Assembly (NCBI GenBank): GCA_964017195.1
Contig: OZ024896.1
Location: 28,541,430-28,605,429 of the forward strand
Direction: 5' to 3'
Length of the DNA stretch: 64,000 nucleotides
From: Siderastrea radians
Lineage: Eukaryota; Cnidaria; Anthozoa; Scleractinia; Rhizangiidae
Made by a program: the position numbers and the translations under genes
The notes under the pieces: model-generated
Databases searched by the model: none
What the model saw: only the letters and a program-made list of their open reading frames with translations
What the model was told of the DNA's origin: nothing
In this document: positions 35,560-46,059 of the stretch, piece after piece
Numbering within the stretch: the first letter of the stretch is position 1
Layout of the letters: the number at the start of each line of letters is the position of its first letter

Positions 35560-36480
35560 GTATGCAGATGCTGATGAGGATGCAGAGTTCGACACATTAG
35601 TGTTTTCCACTTCTGGAAATGCAGCTGGGGATATAACTAAGAAGCAGTATCCAAATTAATGAGCAGCCGCAGAATAGACGAAGCGAATTTGAAAGCCACG
35701 TTGAATGATATATTTGAAAAGACCCAGCTGCTTTCCTTGTAGCCTAGTAGAACCAAGTCTGGCAGATCAACAAATAGGTGGACAGCACACATAAGTATAA
35801 ATACCAATCTGTGCATACCATTTTGAGGTTATTCCAAGAAGAAATTTGAGACAAACATCTGATGTGGATGAGTCTGTCAACATCATCATAAGCCGCTGAA
35901 AGAAAAATATTTTCATTTTTAACCCTGTTGATGTCTCATTTGCTGGTTAGGAGGAAGTTGATGTGGGAGGTCCCAGATGGGAATTCTTTCGCCTTGTCAT
36001 GGTCTTGAGTGTATCTGCTGTTTCCCATGACCTTTGTTAGCTTCACAGAAACTACGAATTAATAGGGAATTTAGTTGCATAGAGCATTTTGTAGGGGTGT
36101 ACCTGTCCCAGGTGCTTGACAGAAGAGGGATACAATGTTTGTAGAGGTGTTGTGCAGAGGCGCAGTGACTCCTATCGAGGACTTGGCTGATGTTGACATG
36201 ATGGAGATTTCAAGGGGAACTTGCTGATATCATTGAGAAATCCGCAGATTAGATTACATAGTATGGTTACTGCAGAGGTAGCCAGCAAAGATGAAATAAT
36301 AGACAGTTTGCTGAAGCAACACTTTACGATGTCCATGAAGAATACACACAATTTATTGAAGAAATGAAGAGCATTGGAAATTTTGGCAATCCTGTCATGG
36401 CTAATAAGACAGTTTTTAATGCCATCTTGAGCAACAAGTATGATAAGATTACTGTGGCTGCATTCAAGTCTCTTCATTAA
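35560..36480 (+). pseudogene. Decayed HECT-domain E3 ubiquitin ligase-like sequence
   Basis: Plus-strand translation near 35875-36000 gives VNIII, FNPVDVSFAG, then EEVDVGGPRWEFFRLVM, the signature start of a HECT domain. It is followed by GNLVA...SIL, GCTCPRCL and, near 36319-36480, LYDVHEEYTQFIEEMKSIGN. These occur in the family order but with in-frame stops (TGA after ISR, TAG after SFAG) and frameshifts between segments, so the copy cannot encode a ligase. The catalytic cysteine segment was not located. The arrangement resembles G2E3-like HECT genes, which are multicopy in cnidarians; a transposed or retro-copied origin is possible but no poly(A) or duplication was identified. Confidence 0.58.
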
Positions 36481-37158
36481 TTAGACCGTTCTGTGCAAGG
36501 ATCCAGAAGCAGGAACGAGGAGGACAGAACAAGAACGGGCACAATAACTCAATGCTTTCAAAAAGGGGCTCTCCTTGGACGCCATGGCAAAAGAAAATCA
36601 TAACAAGGAAGGTCATCTGCAGCAGTTATTGTTAGGTCCAAAACTGAGAACTTCATCGACATTTAAGCCTAGTTCCAGTTCCACCTTTTTTATATATAAA
36701 TTTTCCTTGTCATGTCAAGAGTACTCGAGGGTTACAACAAAGAGCAAATTGTAGTTCTGGTTTTCCTGAAAAACAGTGTTTTAAAAATATGGGTTGGAAC
36801 TTTTCTTTAATAACAACACCAGTTCATAACGAGAGAAAGCGAAATCCTGATCTATTAAAGAAATAACTGGAATAGTTAAAAAATAACTTCTGACTCGGCA
36901 CTTTTGGTTTGATCAGAAGAGAGACAACTCAAATTAAGCATTTTAAACTGTTTTTGAGTCGGAAAGCAACCAAAGTCTTCTCGAATGATTACATGTCGTA
37001 AATTGGTGTTTGCTTGCGTGTGCATGCCTTCAACAAATGGTTTTGTGTGTCGGTCAAAGGAATTCCACATTGCTGTTGACGCCTGACAACCATTAAAGTT
37101 CAATGGTGGTGAATCGAATGTTTGGTAGCAATCGAACTTCATTCAACATCGTGCAACA

Positions 37159-37252
37159 TAGCCTCCCACGAAGTCGTTTTTAGGAGGGTCGTATTACACA
37201 CGTGGGGAGGAGTGTAATACGACTCTCCTAAAATCGACTGCGTGGAAGGCTA
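37159..37252. mobile_element. 94-bp MITE with 9-bp duplication
   Basis: TAGCCTCCCACG and its near inverse CGTGGAAGGCTA form the ends, and GTCGTATTACAC pairs with GTGTAATACGAC near the centre. The exact duplication CGTGCAACA lies at 37150-37158 and 37253-37261. Confidence 0.9.
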
Positions 37253-37365
37253 CGTGCAACACGGTGGCCAAATGCATTAAACGTGTTCAATTCAACAATA
37301 TTGAAAGATGTTAAATGGAAATGTTGAATCTGTTTGGCTGGGGACTACAAACCTAAATATCTTAA

Positions 37366-37858
37366 AGTGGTACTACGATCAAAAAATCACTTTTTTTGGA
37401 TTTCGAAACTTTTTTACTAAACACTTCCCAAGCGAAATTTTAGCCCTATTTTCGACAAGATTGTTTATTTCAACTGCAATTTTCCGATTTAATAGTCCGC
37501 CATTATTACACCAGAAAGGATATAATGACGTCTTTCACTCAACAGCTTTAGAATGCAGCGCGTTTGAAAGTGCCTTATTTAGTATGCAGCAAGGGAGTTT
37601 TGAGCTTTCAGACGCTCAAACTCGTGTTTTGCATAATTTGTAAGTTGTGTTCACACACTGCCTTCTACAGCTCTTGAATGAATGACGTCATTGCATCCTT
37701 TCCAGTGTAATAATGGCGGACCATTAAAACGGAAAATTGCAGTTTAAATAAACAGTCTTCTTCAAAATTAAGGCTTGAAATTTCGCTTGGGGAGTGTTGA
37801 CCAAACATAGTTTCGAAATCCGAAGAAAAAAGAGGGATTTTTTGATCGTAGTACCACT
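37366..37858. mobile_element. 493-bp TTAA-flanked palindromic MITE
   Basis: AGTGGTACTACGATCAAAAA is mirrored at the right end, with TTAA at 37362-37365 and 37859-37862. Arms extend at least 100 bp (CCAAGCGAAATTT and inverse). The 111-codon frame at 37308-37643 runs across the element boundary and is not credible. Confidence 0.85.
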
Positions 37859-37885
37859 TTAATTCCCACGACCTACTCCCAGCTT

Positions 37886-37960
37886 GGCCTCGTAGCTCAG
37901 TTGGTTGAAGTGACGACGATCTGATCCGGAGGTCGGGGGTTCGAATCCCGCCGGAGGCAA
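37886..37960 (+). other. tRNA-like sequence, pseudogene or SINE head
   Basis: GCCTCGTAGCTCAGTTGGTT has an A-box and D-arm shape, and GGGGGTTCGAATCCC is a perfect T-arm/B box. GCCTC pairs with GAGGC in the acceptor. The anticodon arm does not pair and no anticodon can be assigned, so a functional tRNA is unlikely. Confidence 0.6.
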
Positions 37961-38544
37961 AGATTTTTTCTTTGTTCCTTGGTATTAATCTGCAATTTCC
38001 TTATCAAGGTCGTGTGACCCGGGAGAAATTCAATAGGGCTGTTGCTCACATCATAGCGCTCTCACATTTTAAAAATTTCGAATTTCATTGCAAATGTAAT
38101 ACTGGATGTATGAGAAAACTGGATCCACTAAGGGCAGGGAATGTCACTTCACAAAGACAATAAAAGTGGAAACAGTTTTATTTGCATCATACCCGATCAG
38201 TCAGGAAAAGTTTACGTTACATGAGTTACGTTGACAACATCTAAAACAACAAAAAGAACCAGTTGGCTATATAAAAAAGACCATTAACAAGTTTGATATG
38301 ACTTAACCTGCAACAGCATCCCTTTTTTGATTGCATATATGCAGAAGCTGTTTTAAGCAAAATATTGACTTCAAATAATTACCGAGACACAGAAATGCAT
38401 ACTGAAGAAACACTTTCATGACACAAACCACCATCATATACGAGCAGATTAAATACTAAAAAATTCACATTAGAATTCTATCTGTAAATAAACGGACAAA
38501 GGAGCCTGGTATTCAAATTCCAAAATACTTTTAAAAGTTCTCTT

Positions 38545-41500
38545 TTACTTTTTGGAGAAGTATTCGTCCTTTTTCTTGGTGTCTGGAATAATCTGAAATA
38601 GAAAAAAATTATTCAGAAAAGTAGAACTCCAAGAAGTGGGGCGGAGGCAGAAAAGAAAATGGCATACATTGTCCTGTATTTTAAAGTTTTTAAGAATGAT
38701 GGCTGTCTAATTATCTCTGAAAAATGCGTGGTTACCCACGCATTTTTTATCGGTCAAACCTGAAAACAGAAAAAAGGGTTATTGCAATCCAACCCATGTT
38801 GGATTCCAATAACCCTCCATAACCTGTGCAAAAGTACCTTTGTACTGGGAGGCACCATCCTTGAAAATGTTCAACCCTGTTAACATAGTGGCAAGTCTAC
38901 TCTACATTATGTAGCCATAACTGCAATGGTTTTTCAGTCTATGTTTTAACATGAAAATTTTTAGGTAGACCACCAGAAAATCAAGTTAGTCTGCATATCT
39001 AAGGTTTGTTTAAACTAATGCGCCGATCAATTTGAAAGTTCAACATCCCCCCTTGGCCAACCCCCCGGGCATTAGAACTTTTGAAGATTGGTTTGTTCAA
39101 ATTCCCTCTCCTCGGGGCAAAAAAGTCGTTCAAATGTTCCACCAATTAGCACCTCTAATCAAAGACAAATTTCGTCTTCAATCAAACACTTTACACGCCT
39201 TTCAGAGAAAGATATGCTGTAATGACACCTTCAAACTCCTTTTAAAGACCCTTTTGAAAGAGTTATTAACTAACAAAGGCAAAATTCTATCTTGTAAATC
39301 CGTCAAACCCTGCAAAAACCAAAAAAAAAAAAACTCACGGGCGTATTACGTCAGAACAAGAGATAAATCCGGTTCAAATTCCACACCCTTCCAATGCAAC
39401 GTTCAAATTCCCCCCTCCCCAGGCACGATGCATAGTCAAATGCCCAGGGGGGGGGGGGATGTTGAAGTTTGGAATTGATCGGTGCATATTGGCCCATGAC
39501 GACTTAAAATACTCACTGTATCACCTCCTGGATGCCATCCTGCAGGGCAAACTGAAATTGATTGAAGAAAACAAAATCATTAGGGGTAGAAAGTATCACA
39601 AGAAATGCATCAGCTTTTCGGAAAACCAGACAGACTTTTGTCACACCATGTTGTTGCACTGACTCCTTACCTTCTCCATGTTTGTCTGTGTACTGGAAAG
39701 CTTGAACCAAACGTAGCACTTCATCAACTGATCTTCCTACTGGCAAGTCATTAATGGTGATCTGACGCAAGATGCCCTTGTCATCAATAATAAATAAACC
39801 TCTGTTCAAAACAAAACAAAACAAATAAAACAGTAATCTTTGAGTGATACACCATTCAGGTGAAACCTTTTTGCGTTATTCTGTCACAAACGTAGAGAGC
39901 TGTGCTTAATTAAGCTTTGAAGAAGCTACAAGCAGTTGCAAAATGGTCGAGACACTACCCTCAAAAAATCAACTTTTCCCTTGAACAATTGAAAGACTTC
40001 ATTGCATTTCCAGCCCCCGACCCCTTCAATGTTGTTGCTTGTTAGTTTGAATGACATGTCAAAATCCAAACAACATTGTTTAGGAAGGAGGGGGTGGGGG
40101 GACAGGGTAGCAACGTATCGCTTTTGAGCATGCAAAAAAAGTGCGGAAATATATGGAGTGCCTCAAGCCTTTTTGCAATTACTTGTAGCTCTGTAGGGAA
40201 AGCAAGTCATCAAGCTATTGTTAGTCCCCCAACATTGTCATCTTGGAGTAACTTTCAATCTCTGAGTTGGCGGACAGTCATCTTCATTCTGCGGACATGT
40301 CAAAACTCCTGTGGCTGGTAACCCTTGGAATTACACAAAAGAGTATTCCTTTGTTTCACTTAAACAACTCGCATCAAAATCTGGGGTGTTTTTGTAAGTG
40401 CTGCAACCCCCAAGGGCTGTACTGTAAGACGCATGAATTACAACGTAACTTCAACCTTCATTAGCTATTCAATTGTTTAATTACAAAATCTTCTTACCTG
40501 AGTGATACGCCCTGGTCTTCCAGCAAAACACCATAATCCTTAGAAATCTGCTTCGTTATATCAGAAAGAAGAGGAATTTTCATCTGTCCAAGTCCACCCT
40601 TCTTACGTGGCTGGTTGGTCCTAAAGTTGATTGACAGCAAGATGAAATAAGTAGGGACAAAATGATTATTGACCACTGAGGTAGATACAGTAAAGAAAGT
40701 GTATTATCGTTTCGTACACGATGTGCTTACTTGAGTCGTAAATTGCAATGCTTCACTGCTTATTGCTTAATTTGCCTTTATCAGGCGATGAGGTCAACTG
40801 TTTATGGATCACCATATGTATCGTGATGGTCGGCTGGATTGGTGTGTTTCGATCCTTATTGTTCCAGTGAGAAGTTGATTCACCAGAACAATGAGGATTG
40901 AAACCCACCCATCACACCCCATCATCATGATACATATGGCCACGCATACATGACCAGTCAACCTCACCACCTGGAAAGATTAGCAGACCTGCAGTAAGCA
41001 GTCAAAGTTGCAATTTACAGCTCAAGTGACTACAGAACACTATGAGGGAAATGGTAATACACTTTGCTATCAATAAAAAGTTAGCAAATGAACTTCTCCC
41101 CACCAGCAGCTACATGGGTCCCTGGCCTAATAAGGAAGCATGCACCTATTAAGGTGGCCGAACACAGTTTTCTTGTACCAATGCGTTATCGATTGTTATT
41201 TCCAAACCACTGGCAATTGGGCAGTCAAAATTGGCAAGATGCAAGTTCAACTACAAAAGATTATATTTTGTTTACTGGACTAGGCACTGTTATCATGGCA
41301 ACACAGCTGGTAGTAAACCAGCATTAAATAATGGTTGTTATTTATTTTCAGAAAATCGAGTCGTTAGATTTTGTTCATCATTTGTCTCTAGAAAACTCAA
41401 AAATACTGGCCTATTGACACTGGTCTCATAAAATTTTGACAGGGAGATCTTCTGTTATTTTGTGTTTTGCATTCTAACGTTTTCTGAACATGTCTTCTGT

Positions 41501-44500
41501 CAGATTTCAAGTTTTGTTCGCAGGCAAGTTAAGCGTGTTCTGAACTATTATTCTACCAAATTTCATGAAATTCTAATGAGTGGTTCCGCAAAAATCAGCA
41601 CATTTCCACTAAATCGTGCAGTCACAACTTTCTGGTTAACTGCGCATGCGCTGCATTTGACAGGAATTCTTGACCTTTCTCGATCCATCCATTTTCCAAA
41701 AAATCAATCACAGAAAGGCAGGGTATTTTCCAATAGTACTACCTTTAGTACATTAAAAAACAAACTTTTTTGACACGTACATGTAACAAACTATTTGATT
41801 GTTAAGACGGAAAAAACACTTGCACAATCTTCATTAAACAAAATGAAATGATCGCTGTACAGGCACCATGTTTGTTTTTCTCAAAGCCTTGTGCGTGCGC
41901 TTATTCACGTCAGCAGTACAAATCATAGTGCGTGCGCAAACTGTGTTCAGACACCTTAAAAAAAAAGCATGCACCTATTTTGCTGTGCCCACCATTTGGG
42001 TGCAAAAGCCAGCAGTGATTAATAAGTGGGAGAACAGGCGATTGCAACATCATATTGTGTGTCAGCTGCCTAAATAATCTTTTCTTCTAAATTAAGAAAT
42101 AAAAAAATTAAATGGGTCCAAGCATTTAATGCCAGGTATGGGTCAGAAAGAAACTCAGAGAAAATTGGTGTCATTTTTGCGAACAGATGCCACATCAGTA
42201 CAGATATGACAGTTGGATTCTTTTTAAATATTTGATCAGACAATTTCCAATGGCCGACTGTTCCTTAAATTTCAAGGTCTGGTAATAGACACTAACCATC
42301 AGATGAAAACATACAAAGGCAAATAAAACATAAAAGAATCAATAATTAACAATTATTCACTGAAGTGGAGGAGAATAGTGGTGGATATCTACCACTCTTC
42401 ACTGTCACTGCAGTGAAAAATTGTTTTAATATGTATCAAACTAGGTAGCGGATAAGGAGCACCAAAATAAATAGTTCCTTTTTTTCCTGAGAAAGAAAGG
42501 AAAACTTGTGCGCGAAATCCAGAAAAAAATGCCAGTAGGTATCCCCAATCAGAGCATGCAAAAAAACATTATCTACTGGTTTGCTAATGATTTACTAAGA
42601 AGACTTAACACATCACCTATTCCATGTTGTGCAACATTTAAAATCACTCTTCGACTAAAAGCAATTAATGTTAAAACTGCACTAAAGGTGTCTTGAGGAC
42701 CACACAACAAGCATTTCAGGCTTAGCCATTTTTACCAAGGTGAATAAAAACAAGCTGTCATACCAAGCAAGATGTGAGAAATGTGAGTCCACAGAGCAAG
42801 CGATGACCTCACAGTTGATGGCACGGAACTCTTCAACTCTGTCACTGAAGGCAATGATCTCCGTTGGACAAACAAATGTGCTACAAACAAAACAAGGTTA
42901 CGTGTATTGTCAGTTGCATGATGCGTAGAAGACATACATGACTGTATAAGTGCAAATTTACATCCATTGAAAATAATATTCACAAAATAGTGCTAGGTTA
43001 GCATCCTTGAGGCCACTACCATACAGAACAATTCGTGACACTTATGTGTATATAGTAAGACTGCTGGATAGTTTTTTTTAACTGTAGATTCTCACACCAT
43101 GCAAGTAATAGGGCACAGAATAAGAGAAGTGTTTTCTTCTTTCGATTTGTTTCAGGATAACAGATAATAATGTCAGATCATTCATTTCCACCATTTGCCC
43201 AGACCTGATGTGGTTGTATCTTGCCCAATGTAAATAAAGCAATAAAAAAGGAACGTGAACAAATATGAGTTATTGCACCATTAGCAGAAGTCTAGAACTA
43301 CAATGGTCAAGAAAAATATGCACTGTTCTGCATTTTGTCTCAGCTTGTAACAATGCCATTATGTGTGTCCAGGGCAAGCAGAGTATTCAATAAAACTGTG
43401 AACAGCAGGAATGTCACTGAAATATTGATTGCATTGCAGCCACTTGGATTGTGTCAAAGATTTTCCACGTCAGTTAAAAGCCCTTTAAGTTCTAAATATG
43501 GCTCTCTACACCTAAAATATCTTCCATGTTGTGTGCACCACCATTACCACTAATTGTGCTATGACGAGAGGAGATTTTTCAGGAAAATCTTTCTAGTTTG
43601 TCATGCAAAAATCACCCTAGGATAGACGAAGCCATAATATCAGACCTGGTGATGTAAAATCATGAGGCCCATTAAATTAAGGGAAGATTGAGTAACAAAA
43701 GATACAGAATGTTGTGAATTATAACCCTTTTCTGTGGAGCAAGAGTCCTTGGGGATACAGGATATCAACATTTTTTTTCCACCTCTGGATCTGTCAATAG
43801 CTACATCAATATGTATACGAAAAAATATATTAAATTTACCAGCATGTGGTATATACAGGCAAAGTGCACGTTCACAAATTTTATTTGTGATTTTCAAATG
43901 GGTCATTTGTCACATGGTACACAATCTGCTATGCTTGATAGCAAGTGGCACAGTGGGAAATAAAAAACACAGGGTTTAACATCTGAACGGCTGCCATCTC
44001 TTTATTTGTTATGTCTCAAAGCGTCACTTGCCACCCAACATAGTGGGTTTTGTATCAGAAAATGTACCTGCTCTTAGAGCAATTCTATGAAATAAAGTTA
44101 CTATAATCTTCAACACTAGGATGAAAATTTGGAGCACAGTCAAAGCTCTCTTGTGACCACTCCTAAACACATGTAAGCAACCAGCTCTAGTATGACCAGC
44201 ATCGTGAAATGCACTTTGAATTGACTGTTATTCAAACTATTTTTCAAAGTAGAAATTTAAGGAGGCTTGCAACAGTTTTTTTGACCTTGGAGTGTATCTT
44301 TTGAAATCAAAATTTCGCATAAAAGATAAACTTCGATTTCATACACAACTAATGTATGTGAAATTAGAGAAAAATCATTAAGGGTGTTTTCAAGTAAATC
44401 ATGATTCATTTTTTACAGGCTGATTTTGGCAATTTTCTCCAATATTTCAAGAAAGATAAAACTTAACACTTTCTCTTTTCAGTTGAAAGATCTTTTATGA

Positions 44501-46020
44501 TAGCAAAACATTCTAAATGTACCTTGAGCTTCCTAGGTCACTGCAATTTTAAGATATTTATATTTAAGAGCCGTTGTCAGTAACTTTCGAGAATCCGGCG
44601 ACAGAGCAGAAAATTCGAATTTCTTTTTATTTGCCCAAAAGAACCCTTTTGGTAAACTATTTTCAAAAATAATATTAAAAAGTTCCAGCGAGTTTTTATT
44701 TTAGCAAAAAAACGGAAAGTTCGAAATTGGCCTAAACGGGCCTTCGGACCCGATGTAAATTATGCAAATTAGTACATTTTCAAAACGCTCGTACAAGACA
44801 ACGAAAACTTGCCTGGAATTAATCTTTTCACAGTTTGTTAGACATCTCTTGAACTTGCTTTCAAAATAAACTTTACGTCGATCTAAACGTTCTTTCCTTG
44901 ATATCCAGGCGCGTAAAGAGTACAGTATTTTCTATTCCGTTGATACACTGAATTTCACCAATTTTTAGAAGACCATATCATCGGGGGTATACGAATATCT
45001 AGGTCATAAAAGGACTCTTTGGAATCGGAAATGCTTGTTGTTTATCATATTAAAATATTTAGTTTGGCCCGTGAAAAGCGAGAGCGCGAGGTGAAAATAT
45101 GTGGAGTGCACTTTGACAGATTTCGCCATTTCTTTACTGTACTCCTATTTCAAGTCACATATGCTTTTCAGACACAACGGTCGACGTTTCTGGTCTGTAC
45201 CATACTGCTTTTATACTGAAAGTAAGCTAAAGCATTTCCTTATCTTAAATCTAGTTACAAAGCGATGTTTTGACTTTATTTTACGCGAGTTTCACATAAT
45301 ACAACAATTAGACGATGAAGGATCTCTGTCGACATTGTGATGTTTTGATACCCGATGTTAACCCGTCGCACGAATATTTCGCTTTTCAGACTTTTCCAAA
45401 CTAACGATCGTTACTTTAGGGCAGATATTAAAATTTCGAGTAAAAAGAAACCTTGAAAAAATATGCCATTAAGTCACTTTACAACAAAGGAATTCGGCGG
45501 GCATAGATGCTATCAGAAATCTCCTTATGCAAATGAAAACGCGTCTGCGCGATATTTTTGTGTTGCTTTATAAGACTTAACCGCTGGCGCGTAAATAGCC
45601 TGTTTTTACAGTCCACCTGCTAAAATACATTTGCCAATGAAGCTTATTAGCTTTGATATTTGTTTGGTAAGATGTTTTGAAAATATTATGGAGTCAGGCC
45701 ATTCGCACTGACTCATTCCCCGATTAGAACAGATAATTCTATAACCAGACTTAAAAAAATCATTCCATTGTTAAGATATACGGTGATTTACTTACTTGTA
45801 ATGTTTGAATGAGTTTCTGTTCCCTCACAAAGCAATCCTTAGCTGAAATTTCGTACAATGGGCACGTCGGACAAAAATGATCAATGCCGGCCAAAAGCGA
45901 GTTGCATGTTGCGTGACAATTGAAATGTGATACAGTGGCGCGGGGGAGAAATGACCAGGAAATGACTGTCAATATTTGCGTTTCTTATGACAGTTTTTCT
46001 TTCTTTCATTCGTTCCTTCT

Positions 46021-46059
<39 letters not shown>

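Larger units (their letters stand above)
31673..38544. other. Gene-free intergenic region of 6.9 kb
   Basis: No intact host gene was recognised between the ATPAF1 start and the end of the peroxiredoxin gene. The ATPAF1 promoter should lie just above 31673: the start codon overlaps AACATGGCGGCTGC on the minus strand, again YY1-like. Remaining content is listed separately (MITEs, minisatellite, HECT pseudogene, tRNA-like sequence). In 32600-34090 I see only short unmatched open frames. Confidence 0.65.

Noticed and set aside
37308..37643. 111-codon frame, plus strand
   Set aside because: It starts outside and runs into a TTAA-flanked MITE; no resemblance to a protein family.
37886..37960. Functional tRNA gene
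   Set aside because: A and B boxes are good but the anticodon stem does not pair and the acceptor has mismatches.
39032..39478. 148-codon frame, plus strand
   Set aside because: Lies within a MITE and opposite to the peroxiredoxin gene; composition follows the C-rich arms.
45019..45340. 66- and 79-codon frames as a real gene (repeated at 48111-48432)
   Set aside because: Two overlapping frames of the same arm; the duplicate is explained by the inverted repeat and no coding constraint can be shown.
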